Below are positions 7,184 to 16,471 of a stretch of DNA of 64,000 nt, piece by piece. The stretch comes from an uncultured Dermabacteraceae bacterium (GTDB lineage: Bacteria > Actinomycetota > Actinomycetes > Actinomycetales > Dermabacteraceae). A model generated the notes under the pieces. The model worked only from the letters and a program-made list of their open reading frames with translations. It ran no database searches and was not told the origin of the DNA. Both the position numbers and the translations under genes were made by a program. Position 1 is the stretch's first letter; the number at the start of each line of letters is the position of its first letter. The stretch is from contig CAMILZ010000002.1 in NCBI GenBank assembly GCA_946223075.1, positions 45,127 through 109,126 on the forward strand, in the 5' to 3' direction.

Positions 7184-9372
7184 GCGTGCTGATCATCGAC
7201 AACCACGACTCCTTCACGTTCAACATCGCGCATTTCGTTGCCGAGGCGTGCGGCGCGGTGCCCACCGTGGTGCTCGCGAGCGGGCCGCGCCCGAGCCTTG
7301 ACGGCATCACCCACGTGATCATTGGTCCCGGTCCCGGCACGCCGCATAACCCGGGTGACCTCGGCTGCTCCCTCGACGTCTATCGCGAGGCGCTCGACCG
7401 CAACATCCCCGTGCTCGGCATTTGCCTCGGCCTGCAGCTCATGGCCGTCGCCCACGGAGGGTGCGTGGGCCGCGCGCCCGTGCCCATGCACGGCCTCGAA
7501 GACACGGTGCGCTTCGCCGATGCGGCACGCGGCGATGCAATTTTCGGGGCGCTTCCCGGCGACCTTCGAGTCGTGCGCTATCACTCGCTCGCGATCGAGA
7601 AATGCCCGCGTGAACTGGAGGTATGTGGCATTTCGGGCGACGGTGTGGTGCAGGCGGCGCGTCTGCGCGGCCGCCATGCATGGGGCGTGCAATTCCACCC
7701 CGAATCGATCCGCACCGACGGCGGCCTCGCCCTCATGCGCGCCTTCCTCGGCGTGCGCGACGAGGGCACGAGTCCGGCCGGGGCGACGAGCGCGGGGGTC
7801 GCGTCGCGTGAAGCAGGCTCGGTCGCGCCTTTGCACGTAGGGTCCGACGGTTGCCCGGCGAGCGTCGGACCAGGACCCGCCCAGGCGAACCCCGCGGAGT
7901 ACGCCGATCAGGCTCCCGCGACGCACACGCTGATGCTCGGCGACGAGGTGGCGTTGAAGGATGTTTTCAGCGAGGCGGAGGCGCTTTATCGCCGCCTCAT
8001 CGCACCGCTCGAGCGGGCCGTGTGGCTCGATTCGGCAAGCGACGATCACCGTTCCCGCTTCTCGATCATGGGTGCGTGCGACGGTCCCGGCGCGCACGTG
8101 TTCGAGTATTGCGTCCCGGAGGAGGAGCGCGTCGAAGGGGTCGCGTTGAGGGGCGGTTTCTTCGACGAGCTGCGCGAAAAACTGCGCGCGGTGCGCCTCG
8201 ACGAGGAAGGGCAAAGAGCGGCAGAGAGCCTCGGGGGCTTCGCGCTCGGATACGCGGGCTACCTCGGCTACGGGCTCGGTGCGGAAACGCTCGGGCTCGA
8301 ACGCGAGTACCGCGAAGGCATGGAACCCGACGCTCACCTGGTGTTTCTCACGCGCGCCTTTGTGATCGATCACGACCTCCGCACGGTGCGAGCGATTGCG
8401 CTCGCGGAATTCGGCGATAGCGCTGGCGGCGCTGGGGAGCAGCGCGCGTGGCTCGTGGAAGCAACGGAGAAAATCGGGAGAGTGCTCGATGAGGCGCGGA
8501 CGTCGCGAAACGGCGATGGCGGCGATGGGGCGGAAGGTGGCGTCGGAGCCGGGGTGGCCCCCGAGTACCGGCATTCCGTGGCGGCCTACGCCAAACTGAT
8601 CGGGCGCTGCCAGGAACTCATCGACGCAGGTGAAAGCTACGAGCTATGCCTCACGAATGAGGCGCGAGTGGCGGGAGAGCGTGACCCGCTCGAGGTGTAT
8701 GCGCGGCTGCGTCGTGTGGCGCGTGTGCCCTACGGGGCGCTGCTTCGGTGCGGGAGGTGGAGCGTCGCGAGTGCCTCACCCGAGAGGTTCCTCGAGGTCA
8801 GCGCCGCGGGGGAGGTTGAGTCGCGACCGATTAAGGGTACGGCGCCGCGGTCATCTGATCCGGACGAGGACGAGAGGCTACGCTCGGAACTCGAGGCGAG
8901 TCGGAAGGACCGCGCCGAAAACCTCATGATCGTGGACCTCGTGCGCCACGACCTCTCGCGCGTGTGCGAGGCGGGCAGCGTGAAGGTGCCGCGAATCTAC
9001 CAGGTGGAATCTTTCCCCACGGTGCACCAAATGATCTCGACCATCACGGGGAGGCTCGCGCCCGGCCGCACTGCGATTGACGCAATCGAGGCTGCCTTCC
9101 CCGGTGGCTCCATGACGGGTGCGCCGAAACTTCGCACGGTGCAGCTTCTGCGCGAATTGGAGGGAGGTCCACGAGGCGTCTACTCCGGGGCGATTGGATG
9201 GATCTCGCCGAATGGGGCGGCGTCGCTCAGCATCGTGATCCGCACGGCAGTGCTCGATGAGACCGGCGCCCGATTCGGGGTGGGCGGCGCGATTACAAGG
9301 CTCAGCGATGCTGAGGCCGAGATCGAGGAGACCTTCACGAAGGCGCGCACGGTGCTCGCAGCCCTCGGATAG
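7180..9372 (+). CDS. pabB: Fused aminodeoxychorismate synthase (PabA-PabB)
   Basis: Fusion of 730 residues. Residues 1-190 are the glutamine amidotransferase: GPGPGTP at 49-55, nucleophile Cys82 in GICLGLQ, and His173/Glu175 in QFHPES. From about residue 250 comes the chorismate-binding synthase, with PIKGT near residue 550; a Lys there is the mark of PabB rather than anthranilate synthase. Other conserved blocks are RAENLMIVDLVRHDLSR and FPGGSMTGAPK. The enzyme makes 4-amino-4-deoxychorismate from chorismate and glutamine, the step before PabC. The start ATG overlaps the pabC stop, and 6281-9372 forms one operon. The linker between the two enzymes (about residues 190-250) is Ala/Gly/Ser-rich and includes a full palindromic copy of the dispersed motif. 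Confidence 0.93.
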   Translation: MSVLIIDNHDSFTFNIAHFVAEACGAVPTVVLASGPRPSLDGITHVIIGPGPGTPHNPGDLGCSLDVYREALDRNIPVLGICLGLQLMAVAHGGCVGRAPVPMHGLEDTVRFADAARGDAIFGALPGDLRVVRYHSLAIEKCPRELEVCGISGDGVVQAARLRGRHAWGVQFHPESIRTDGGLALMRAFLGVRDEGTSPAGATSAGVASREAGSVAPLHVGSDGCPASVGPGPAQANPAEYADQAPATHTLMLGDEVALKDVFSEAEALYRRLIAPLERAVWLDSASDDHRSRFSIMGACDGPGAHVFEYCVPEEERVEGVALRGGFFDELREKLRAVRLDEEGQRAAESLGGFALGYAGYLGYGLGAETLGLEREYREGMEPDAHLVFLTRAFVIDHDLRTVRAIALAEFGDSAGGAGEQRAWLVEATEKIGRVLDEARTSRNGDGGDGAEGGVGAGVAPEYRHSVAAYAKLIGRCQELIDAGESYELCLTNEARVAGERDPLEVYARLRRVARVPYGALLRCGRWSVASASPERFLEVSAAGEVESRPIKGTAPRSSDPDEDERLRSELEASRKDRAENLMIVDLVRHDLSRVCEAGSVKVPRIYQVESFPTVHQMISTITGRLAPGRTAIDAIEAAFPGGSMTGAPKLRTVQLLRELEGGPRGVYSGAIGWISPNGAASLSIVIRTAVLDETGARFGVGGAITRLSDAEAEIEETFTKARTVLAALG
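7841..7871. repeat. Inverted pair of the dispersed TCCGACGSTTGCC motif inside pabAB
   Basis: GGTCCGACG at 7841-7849 faces CGTCGGACC at 7863-7871. The left half is an exact motif copy and the right half has one mismatch. It is read in frame as SDGCPASVG in the interdomain linker. Confidence 0.85.
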
Positions 9373-9558
9373 GGGGCGTGGCCGGGGGTGTGCGTCGCAG
9401 ATGATGAAGAAAATGGGGGGTTGCCGGCCTGGGTTGGGCTGGGGTAGCCAGTTTTTTCATCGAGAGTGACGTCGTTCGGCGATGAAGGGCGAGAAATGGG
9501 CGGTGAAACCCGGAAATTGGGGCTGCTGCGAAGTGAGAAGCAAGAGACGAGAAAAGCA

Positions 9559-9586
9559 AAGGGGCGCGGCCGAAGCCGCGCCCCTT
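9559..9586 (-). terminator. Terminator of the DAACS symporter gene
   Basis: A 12-bp perfect stem, AAGGGGCGCGGC with GCCGCGCCCCTT, closed by a four-base loop that reads TTCG on the minus strand. It is followed there by TGCTTTTC. The rest of the gap 9373-9558 shows no gene. Confidence 0.85.
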
Positions 9587-9615
9587 GCCAGGTGCAGTAG
9601 TGATGTGAGAACAGC

Positions 9616-10935
9616 CTAAGCTCGAGCGGACCCTCGCGCGGCGTGCTCGTCGGATGTCTCAACGGCAGCTTTGTGGGGCTCTGGCGCGTCGTTGCTCGTC
9701 GCAGCCTCGACCCCGGCTTCCGAGTCCTTAGCCGCACCTTCGGCCACGGCTTCAGGCTCATCGTCGGTGACCTTGCCGCCCGAGAGGCGATCCACGACCG
9801 CGGCGATCGCGCCGTCGCCCGTGACGTTCGTGGCGGTGCCAAACGAGTCAAGCGCAACGTAGAGGGCAACCATGAGGCCCACTTGCGACTCGTTGAAGGC
9901 GAGCTGCTCGGCGAGGAGCGCCGATGCCGTCACGATCGCACCACCGGGAACGCCGGGGGCGGCGATCATCGAAACGCCGAGCATCGCCACGAAGCCAAGG
10001 AGGCTCGCGAAGCTGTAGTCGCCGTGCGTCGTCCACAGAATTGCGAAGGCAAACAGGGTGATCTTCACGGTCGAGCCCGAAAGGTGGATCGTCGCGCACA
10101 GCGGGATTACGAAGTTCGAGACGGATTTCGAGATGCCAGCATCTTCGGCGCAGCGGGTCGTGACGGGAATGGTCGCCGCACTCGAGCTCGTGCCAAGCGC
10201 GGTCGCATAGGCGGGCAGCATCTTGCCGAGCATGACGAACGGGTTCTTGCGCTTGGCCACGCCTGCAGCGGTGAACTGCAACACCAGCATGAGAGCGGTG
10301 AGCACGAAGGCGAGCACCACGATCGGAAGCATCTTCACGATGATGTCCCAGACTTCTTTCTTCGCCGTCATGTTTTCGAAGATCGCGAAAATGTAGAGCG
10401 GCAGAAGCGGCACGATGATCTTCGAGATCGTGGCATTGACGATCTTGCGAAGCTCAAGGAAGCCCTCGTGAATGGTCGTAGCGCGCACGGCGACGATGCC
10501 AAGGCCGATCACGAAGCTCGTGATGAGCGCGGTCATCACACCAAAGATGGGGTCCATGGCGATCTCGAAGAACGGCTCGAAGCTCGTTTTAGGCTCGGAT
10601 ACGCCGCCGAGCTTGGTGCTGTCACCGAGGAGAACGGGGAATGCGAGGTATCCGGCGGCGATCGCGTAGGTGCCAGCGATAAGTGTGGACATGTATGCGA
10701 GTCCGGCGGTCACGCCGAGCCATTTGCCGGCGCCTTTACCGAATTCGGAAATAGCGGGCGTGATCAGGCCGATGATGATGAGTGGAATGATGAAGCTCAG
10801 GAAGTTACCGAAAAGCTTCGAGAATGTTGCGGCACCGCGCGAAAACCAATCGGGGGCCACGAGCCCCACGAGAATGCCAAGCACGATCGCAATCGCGATC
10901 TTCATCAGCAGGGAATTGAGGACCTTTTTCATCAA
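9616..10935 (-). CDS. Dicarboxylate/amino acid:cation symporter (DAACS family)
   Basis: Membrane protein of 439 residues with about eight transmembrane segments and two re-entrant loops. Diagnostic motifs are ATALGTSSSAATIPV (the serine-rich hairpin 1), PLCATIHLSGST, and the C-terminal ALDSFGTATNVTGDGAIA with the sodium and substrate site. Family members take up glutamate, aspartate, C4-dicarboxylates or serine/threonine with Na+ or H+; the substrate here is unresolved. After residue 400 an acidic, Ala-rich cytoplasmic tail extends the usual 400-430-residue length. The gene is monocistronic, with a strong terminator about 30 bp after the stop. Confidence 0.9.
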   Translation of the reverse strand: MMKKVLNSLLMKIAIAIVLGILVGLVAPDWFSRGAATFSKLFGNFLSFIIPLIIIGLITPAISEFGKGAGKWLGVTAGLAYMSTLIAGTYAIAAGYLAFPVLLGDSTKLGGVSEPKTSFEPFFEIAMDPIFGVMTALITSFVIGLGIVAVRATTIHEGFLELRKIVNATISKIIVPLLPLYIFAIFENMTAKKEVWDIIVKMLPIVVLAFVLTALMLVLQFTAAGVAKRKNPFVMLGKMLPAYATALGTSSSAATIPVTTRCAEDAGISKSVSNFVIPLCATIHLSGSTVKITLFAFAILWTTHGDYSFASLLGFVAMLGVSMIAAPGVPGGAIVTASALLAEQLAFNESQVGLMVALYVALDSFGTATNVTGDGAIAAVVDRLSGGKVTDDEPEAVAEGAAKDSEAGVEAATSNDAPEPHKAAVETSDEHAARGSARA

Positions 10936-11030
10936 GACTCCATTGTCAGCGTTCGGCGCGCGGTTCCGCGGCCTCCAAGCACTATAGGCCCGACCGGGAC
11001 TTTTCGCACATTGTGCGGCGTGCCGGGGTC

Positions 11031-11729
11031 TTAAAATCGCGCGGGCACATCGGCATATGTGTATCCGACGGTTGCCGCGCCCACGGCGCCGCTCGAGAGC
11101 TCAGCCGCGGCCCGATCCAGGTCAGGGGCGGTTTCTACGCGGTGCACGAAGCGAAGGGTGAGGCCGCTTGCGGTGTAGTCGGCGCCCTCGACACTCACGC
11201 CGCCGGTGTTTTCGGCCCACGCACGTATCGACGCCTCGAACGTGCCCGCGAGCTCATAGCCGACCTCGAGATCTGTGACCTGGCGAACGACCCTTTCCCG
11301 CACGAGATTCGTTGAGGAGGCAGCGTCGAGGGCGTCGGTCACGGCGTTCCCGTAGGCCCGCACGAGGCCTCCCGCCCCGAGCTTGATCCCGCCGAAGTAG
11401 CGGGTGACGACGGCGAGAATGTTCGTCATGTGCCGACCACGCAGCGCTTGCGCCATGGGCATGCCTGCCGTGGAGCTTGGTTCGCCGTCGTCGTTGGAGC
11501 GTTGAAGATGGACCGGCGTGCCGAGCGTGAGGGCGGTGCAGTGGTGGCGCGCATTGGGGTGCATGGCGCGGCGTTCGCGGATGATGGCGTCTGCATCGTC
11601 GACCGTTTCGACGGGCGCGAGGTAGGCGAGGAAGTGGGATTTCGTGATGACGAGTTCGTTCTCGATGGGGGCCGTGAGCAGGAACATTGGTTCGCTTGCT
11701 TCGGGCATGGTCTCGAGAATCTCGTGCAT
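11031..11729 (-). CDS. YigZ/IMPACT family protein
   Basis: Protein of 232 residues. The N-terminal domain has the UPF0029 signature: RHHCTAL, then SNDDGEPSSTAGMPM and VVTRYFGGIKLGAGGLVRAYG. A C-terminal DUF1949-like domain follows. The family is widespread and structurally related to the N-terminal domain of eukaryotic IMPACT; its bacterial role is not established. The gene lies back to back with mycothione reductase. Its C-terminal coding part contains an exact single copy of the dispersed motif at 11064-11076. Confidence 0.9.
   Translation of the reverse strand: MHEILETMPEASEPMFLLTAPIENELVITKSHFLAYLAPVETVDDADAIIRERRAMHPNARHHCTALTLGTPVHLQRSNDDGEPSSTAGMPMAQALRGRHMTNILAVVTRYFGGIKLGAGGLVRAYGNAVTDALDAASSTNLVRERVVRQVTDLEVGYELAGTFEASIRAWAENTGGVSVEGADYTASGLTLRFVHRVETAPDLDRAAAELSSGAVGAATVGYTYADVPARF
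11064..11076 (+). repeat. Single exact copy of the dispersed motif within yigZ
   Basis: TCCGACGGTTGCC, read on the minus strand of the coding sequence as part of the C-terminal region. No inverted partner lies next to it. Confidence 0.8.
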
Positions 11730-11774
11730 GGGGCCATTGTTTCACGGTGCTCGAAGAGCGCGAGTTCCGGCCCG

Positions 11775-11780
11775 TATCCT
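11775..11780 (+). promoter_or_regulatory. Candidate -10 for leaderless mycothione reductase mRNA
   Basis: TATCCT is followed by seven bases and then ATG at 11788. No Shine-Dalgarno sequence lies in between. Confidence 0.55.
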
Positions 11781-11787
11781 TGACACC

Positions 11788-13257
11788 ATGAGCGCCCCAG
11801 AACACTTCGACATCGCCCTCATCGGTTCCGGCTCCGGGAACTCTTTCCCGGGCCCCGAGTTCGCGGAGAAATCGATCGTCTACATCGACCGCGGCGTAGG
11901 CCCCGAGCACGTCTTCGGCGGGACCTGCCTCAACCTCGGCTGCATCCCCACGAAGATGTTCGTGCACACCGCCGACATCGCGCAGAACGCGCGCGCAGAA
12001 CACGCCGAGAAATTTGGGGTCGATGCCACGCTCGGTGGCGTCGGATTCCCGGCCGTGCGAGACCGTATTTTCGGCCGCATTGACCCGATCTCCCACGGCG
12101 GTGAGGAGTATCGCGCGAGCCACCCGGATAACGCGAACCTGACGCTCATGCGCGGCACGGCGCGTTTCACCGGCCTGAAGCGCCTCGCGGTCGAGACCGC
12201 GGAAGACACGCGTACGATCACGGCCGACACGATTCTTCTCGCGGCCGGCTCGCGCCCCGCGATCCCGAACATCCCCGGCCTGAACGATGCGCACCCCCTC
12301 ACGAGCGACACGATCATGCGTCTCGAGCAGCTCCCCGAGTCGATCGCGATCCTCGGCTCGGGCGTGATCGCCCTCGAGTTCGCGCACATCCTCGACGCGT
12401 TCGGCGTGGACGTGCACCTGATCGCCCGCTCGGGAACGCTGCTGCGCGCCTACGACGAGGACGTGGCACGTCGCATCACCGGAATTGCCTCCGCGCGCTA
12501 CACGGTGCACCTCAATACCTCGACAAGCGAAGTGCGACGCACGGAAAAAGGCGTCGAGATTGACCTGCAACCGTCGGACCCCGAAAACTCCAGCACGCGC
12601 ACCCCTCGCACCCTCACCGTTGCCGATCTTCTCGTGGCGACCGGCCGCACCCCGAACAGCGACCTGCTGAACGCCGAGGCCGGCGGGATCGGCATCGACG
12701 AGGCGGGTCGCGTCATGGTCGATGCGCACCAGCGGGTCCTTGACCCGAACGGCGAGGTGCTCGAGGGGATCTACTCGATTGGCGATCTCAGCTCGCCCGC
12801 GCAGCTCAAGCACGTGGCGAACCACGAACTGAAAATCGCGCGGCACAACATCCTGCACCCGCATGACCTGCGCCGAAGCGACGACATGCCGATTCCCGCC
12901 GCCGTGTTTACCGCGCCGCACATCGCGACGGTGGGCATGACCGAGCGCGAGGCACACGAGTGGGCGGGAACAACCGGGCGCGAGATCCGGGTGGCGCGGC
13001 AGGAGTTTGCCGACGTCGCCTACGGATGGGCGATGGAGCTTTCCGCGCCGGGTGACTTCGTGAAGATCATCGCCGATGCCGAATCCGGGACAATCCTCGG
13101 CGCGCACATCATCGGCCCTGAGGCGGCGACGCTCATCCAGGTGCTCATTCAAGCGATGAGCTTCGGGCTCAACGCGCGCGAGGTCGCGACGAAGCAGTAC
13201 TGGATTCACCCCGCGATGCCGGAAGTGCTGGAAAACGCCCTGCTGCAGCTCGACTAG
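11788..13257 (+). CDS. mtr: Mycothione reductase
   Basis: Class I pyridine nucleotide-disulfide oxidoreductase of 489 residues. An FAD-binding N-terminus (IALIGSGSGN) is followed by the redox-active pair Cys47/Cys52 in GGTCLNLGCIPTK. An NAD(P)H-binding fold contains AILGSGVIALEFA, and the C-terminal dimer domain ends in YWIHPAMPEVLENAL with the catalytic His-Glu. CIPTKM together with this end matches mycothione reductase rather than lipoamide or glutathione reductase. It reduces mycothiol disulfide with NADPH and so keeps the actinobacterial thiol buffer reduced in the cytosol. A small loop around residues 260-275 (LQPSDPENSSTR) includes a one-mismatch copy of the dispersed motif at 12566-12578. 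The start is set by the -10 seven bases upstream. Confidence 0.93.
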   Translation: MSAPEHFDIALIGSGSGNSFPGPEFAEKSIVYIDRGVGPEHVFGGTCLNLGCIPTKMFVHTADIAQNARAEHAEKFGVDATLGGVGFPAVRDRIFGRIDPISHGGEEYRASHPDNANLTLMRGTARFTGLKRLAVETAEDTRTITADTILLAAGSRPAIPNIPGLNDAHPLTSDTIMRLEQLPESIAILGSGVIALEFAHILDAFGVDVHLIARSGTLLRAYDEDVARRITGIASARYTVHLNTSTSEVRRTEKGVEIDLQPSDPENSSTRTPRTLTVADLLVATGRTPNSDLLNAEAGGIGIDEAGRVMVDAHQRVLDPNGEVLEGIYSIGDLSSPAQLKHVANHELKIARHNILHPHDLRRSDDMPIPAAVFTAPHIATVGMTEREAHEWAGTTGREIRVARQEFADVAYGWAMELSAPGDFVKIIADAESGTILGAHIIGPEAATLIQVLIQAMSFGLNAREVATKQYWIHPAMPEVLENALLQLD

Positions 13258-13321
13258 ATCGAGCCACACCAGGGCGCTTCGTAGGTAGAGGGGACGTTGG
13301 TGAGGGCGAGCCGGTGAGGCG

Positions 13322-15286
13322 TTAGCCCATCGGGTCCTCGTTGCCCGGCATGCACGGCGCGAGCGGGTCCTGATTGACCTCGGGTGCGGGCGTCGATGTT
13401 GAATCGCCGGTGCTATCCGAATCGCTCGAGTCGCCGGAGCCTTCCGAATCGTCGGGCGACGTCGTGGGCTCCGCGGGAAGCGGCCTCATGTTCGTGATTC
13501 CCACGCCTGTGCCCGTGCCGGCCTTGCCGCCCGGCTTGCCGCTCACGGGAACTTCGCCGTAGCCCTCCATCGAATCCTTGATCGAGGCCTGCACCCATTC
13601 CTTGATGTAGGGGTAATCGGGGTTGCCCGAATGCGTGACCGACGGGTTGATGGGGTACGACTTGAAGCCACCCTTTTGGATGCGCTGCGCGAGATCAGCA
13701 AACGCCTCCACCTGGGTCTTCGGGATGTCCGTTTCGATATTGCGTTCGGTCGCACCGATGAGCTTCGGAATATTGAGCGCAAGCGAAGAAACATTCGCCT
13801 CTTCCGCGACCGTGCGCACGATGCGCTGCTGGCGGCAGTTGCGGTCAAAGTCGTTCGAGCCGTGGCGCGAGCGGGCGTACCACAGGGCGTGGAAGCCATC
13901 GAGGTGCTGCCAGCCCTTCTTGACGTACCCCTCGACCTTCGAGGCGCCGCCGCCGATCGGAATATCGCGCTCCACTTCGAGGTCGACACCGCCAATCGCG
14001 TCGACGAGGTCGGCGAAGCCCTGAAGGTTCACCATCGCGTAATAGTCGACCTTGAGCCCGAGCGTTTCCTCAACCGCCATCGTGGTCGCCGTCAGACCGG
14101 GATTGTTGTCGCCGGGGAACAGATCGGGCCTTACGCCCTCGGCCCACGACCACACCGCGTTGATGAGGTTCTGGTTTTTGCCGAAGTAGGTGAAGCCGTC
14201 GGGGAACTCCTCGGCCGGGGCGGAGCCCTCAGGAAAGCGCACGTACTGGAGGTTGCGGGGGATTGAGAACAGCGCCGTGCGGCCCGTCTTCGTGTCGATC
14301 GAGGCGACCATGATCGTGTCGGGGCGCGTGCCCGTGCGGTCCGGGCCTGCATCCTGTCCGAGCAGCATGATGTTCACGCGTTCGCGGTTCGCCCACGGAT
14401 CCTGTCCGGGTGCGAGCTGGTGGGCGTCGGAGCCGGCGAACACCTTGGAGTTTCCGAGCAGCGCCTGCGTCGCATAGAGGCTGTGCGCGGTGTAGATGCC
14501 GGGAAGCGCCACGATCAGCGCGAGCGTGTAGGCGAGGGCCCGGGACGCGCTTCGGGCAGGGCCGCGCAGGGTCTCGCGCACGTTGTGCAGCTGGTTCGTG
14601 AAGAAGATCGTCGCGACCCACGCGATCGTGCCCACGACAACCGCCGCGAGCGCAGCGATGACGACTCCGCGGCGCGTGCCGTAGCGGAACACGAGCGTGG
14701 CCGGATCGCCGAACGCTGCAAGCGCGGCGATGGCGCCAACGATGAGGATGGCGATCGCCATGAGCGCGATGCCGAGAGGGCGCCACTTCGTGGGAATAAG
14801 CCCGAATCCGGGGAAAACGCTGCCGCTCGCCGTCCACACGGACGCGCGCGCGAGCGAACCTTCCTCGAGGCTCGTGCGCCGGCCAAGGCCGATGCTCGCG
14901 GGAGGACCGGTGGGGATCGAATCGTCGTTTTCGCGGGCCGCATCGTTCTGGTGGGTGCGGGGGCGCAGGTTCGGGAGCGGCTCGGTGCGCATCACGCCAT
15001 CACCGAGCGGGGTGACGGCTGCCCCGGCGGCGAGGCGCGCAACGGAGCCGGGCTTCGCGGCTTCGGTGGGGGTTCCGACGGCTGCCTCGGCCCTCGCTTC
15101 TCCCGGCTTCGGGAAGCGCGAAGCTTGCCTGCGGGAGAGGTCGAAACCGTGAGCGCTCTGCGACTCCTTCAGGCGCTTTTGGGCGTTTTTCTGTGCGATC
15201 GAATCGGCCCTCGTGGGCCTCACGTATCGGTGTCGACCCGCGCCGCGCTTCAGCAGCGTGGGTTCGGGCGATTCTGGCACGGTCAT
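13322..15286 (-). CDS. LytR-CpsA-Psr (LCP) family cell-wall glycopolymer ligase
   Basis: Protein of 654 residues. The N-terminal 160 residues are polar, low-complexity and cytoplasmic. Three membrane segments follow between about 165 and 280. The LCP domain starts near residue 305 with RVNIMLLGQDAG and contains RPDTIMVASID, SIPRNLQYVRFP, the AIGGVDLEVE region and HALWYARSRHGSNDFDRNCRQQ, whose arginines bind the polyprenyl pyrophosphate. LCP enzymes transfer teichoic-acid-like or arabinogalactan-like polymers to peptidoglycan outside the membrane. The C-terminus is Ser/Asp/Gly-rich. A one-mismatch copy of the dispersed motif lies in the N-terminal linker at 15074-15086. Divergent from galE, whose sugar nucleotide product could feed the same envelope polymers. 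Confidence 0.92.
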   Translation of the reverse strand: MTVPESPEPTLLKRGAGRHRYVRPTRADSIAQKNAQKRLKESQSAHGFDLSRRQASRFPKPGEARAEAAVGTPTEAAKPGSVARLAAGAAVTPLGDGVMRTEPLPNLRPRTHQNDAARENDDSIPTGPPASIGLGRRTSLEEGSLARASVWTASGSVFPGFGLIPTKWRPLGIALMAIAILIVGAIAALAAFGDPATLVFRYGTRRGVVIAALAAVVVGTIAWVATIFFTNQLHNVRETLRGPARSASRALAYTLALIVALPGIYTAHSLYATQALLGNSKVFAGSDAHQLAPGQDPWANRERVNIMLLGQDAGPDRTGTRPDTIMVASIDTKTGRTALFSIPRNLQYVRFPEGSAPAEEFPDGFTYFGKNQNLINAVWSWAEGVRPDLFPGDNNPGLTATTMAVEETLGLKVDYYAMVNLQGFADLVDAIGGVDLEVERDIPIGGGASKVEGYVKKGWQHLDGFHALWYARSRHGSNDFDRNCRQQRIVRTVAEEANVSSLALNIPKLIGATERNIETDIPKTQVEAFADLAQRIQKGGFKSYPINPSVTHSGNPDYPYIKEWVQASIKDSMEGYGEVPVSGKPGGKAGTGTGVGITNMRPLPAEPTTSPDDSEGSGDSSDSDSTGDSTSTPAPEVNQDPLAPCMPGNEDPMG

Positions 15287-15293
15287 GGTGGTC

Positions 15294-15299
15294 AGTTTA
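15294..15299 (-). promoter_or_regulatory. Candidate -10 for leaderless LCP gene mRNA
   Basis: On the minus strand TAAACT is followed by seven bases and the ATG at 15286. Confidence 0.45.
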
Positions 15300-15378
15300 C
15301 GGCCGGTTTTTTCCAGATCGCGGTTGCGGCGTGTGATTTCCGTGGAGATTCCGGAGAGTTTTAACGATCGTGAGCGTT

Positions 15379-15384
15379 TAGACT
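15379..15384 (+). promoter_or_regulatory. Candidate -10 for leaderless galE mRNA
   Basis: TAGACT is followed by exactly six bases and the ATG at 15391, leaving no room for a ribosome binding site. Confidence 0.55.
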
Positions 15385-15390
15385 GGTGGC

Positions 15391-16356
15391 ATGACGACTT
15401 TGGTTATTGGTGGCGCAGGTTACATTGGTTCGCACGTTGTGCATCTTCTTCAGGAGCGCGGCGAGTCCGTCGTGGTCGTCGACGATCTGTCGACGGGCTT
15501 CGAGAGCCGTCTTGGAGGTGCACCGCTGATCAAGCAGGACGTCACGGCAGGCGACGCCGTTGAGGTTCTCGAACGCGAGATGCGCGAGCGCGACGTCAAG
15601 GCCGTGATCCACTTCGCGGCCCACAAGCAGGTCGGCGAATCCGTGGAAAAGCCCGAAATGTACTGGCACGACAATATCGGTGGCCTCGCAAACGTTCTTG
15701 ACGCCGCCCAGCGCGCGGGAGTGCGCGACTTCGTGTTCAGCTCCTCCGCTGCGGTGTATGGCATGCCTGATGTTGACCTCGTTGACGAGGAGCTCGAGTG
15801 CCGCCCGATCAACCCCTACGGCGCGACCAAGTACGTGGGCGAGTGGATGCTCGCCGATGCCGAGCGCGCCCACGGCATGCGCACCGTTGCCCTGCGCTAC
15901 TTCAACGTGGCCGGCGCGGGTGCCCCCGAACTCGCCGATACGCTCGTGATGAACCTCGTGCCGATCGTTCTCGACGCGCTCGAATCCGGCAAGACCCCGA
16001 AGGTTTTCGGCAACGACTACAACACTCCCGACGGCACGTGCATCCGCGATTACGTGCACGTTGAGGACCTCGCCGACGCGCACATCGCTGCGCTTGGCTA
16101 CCTCGAGGACGACGAGCGCGAACACCGCGTGTTCAACGTGGGCACCGGCAAGGGCTCGAGCGTCCTCGAAGTGATCGACGCGATCGCACGCGCCAAGGGC
16201 ATCGAGATCGAACCCGAAATGGCGCCGCGCCGCGCGGGCGATCCCGCTCGCCTCGTGTGCTCGACCGAGCGCATCGAGAAGGCACTCGGCTGGACGAGCT
16301 CGAAGGACCTCGACGACATCGTGCGCTCGGCCGTGGAAGCGGCGAGCTGCCACTGA
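15391..16356 (+). CDS. galE: UDP-glucose 4-epimerase
   Basis: Extended short-chain dehydrogenase of 321 residues. NAD binds at GGAGYIGSH (residues 7-15). The catalytic motif is Tyr143-x3-Lys147 in NPYGATK, with the preceding FSSSAAVYG. The C-terminal part carries ALRYFNVAGA and GTCIRDYVHVEDLADAH, both typical of GalE. It interconverts UDP-glucose and UDP-galactose for galactose use and envelope polysaccharide synthesis. The length is usual for the family. It stands divergent to the LCP gene with a 104-bp gap that holds both leaderless-type promoters, so the two may be regulated together. Confidence 0.94.
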   Translation: MTTLVIGGAGYIGSHVVHLLQERGESVVVVDDLSTGFESRLGGAPLIKQDVTAGDAVEVLEREMRERDVKAVIHFAAHKQVGESVEKPEMYWHDNIGGLANVLDAAQRAGVRDFVFSSSAAVYGMPDVDLVDEELECRPINPYGATKYVGEWMLADAERAHGMRTVALRYFNVAGAGAPELADTLVMNLVPIVLDALESGKTPKVFGNDYNTPDGTCIRDYVHVEDLADAHIAALGYLEDDEREHRVFNVGTGKGSSVLEVIDAIARAKGIEIEPEMAPRRAGDPARLVCSTERIEKALGWTSSKDLDDIVRSAVEAASCH

Positions 16357-16471
16357 CCTGGGCCTGATCGGCCCGGCCTCGTGGCGGGGTCGAGCGGCGA
16401 GGTCGAGCGGCGGGGATGACGAGCCAGGCTGCTCGCCCGAGTTCCCACCTCACTCGACACGCGGGGGTTTC

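Noticed and set aside
7087..8574. Long minus-strand frame opposite pabAB
   Set aside because: No motif, biased composition, and the plus strand has complete enzyme motifs.
9643..11034. Plus-strand 463-codon frame opposite the DAACS symporter
   Set aside because: Charged low-complexity translation; the symporter with membrane segments and motifs is on the minus strand.
11254..13269. Minus-strand 671-codon frame opposite mycothione reductase
   Set aside because: The translation is Arg/His-rich without domains and mirrors the well-supported mtr gene, a typical high-GC shadow.
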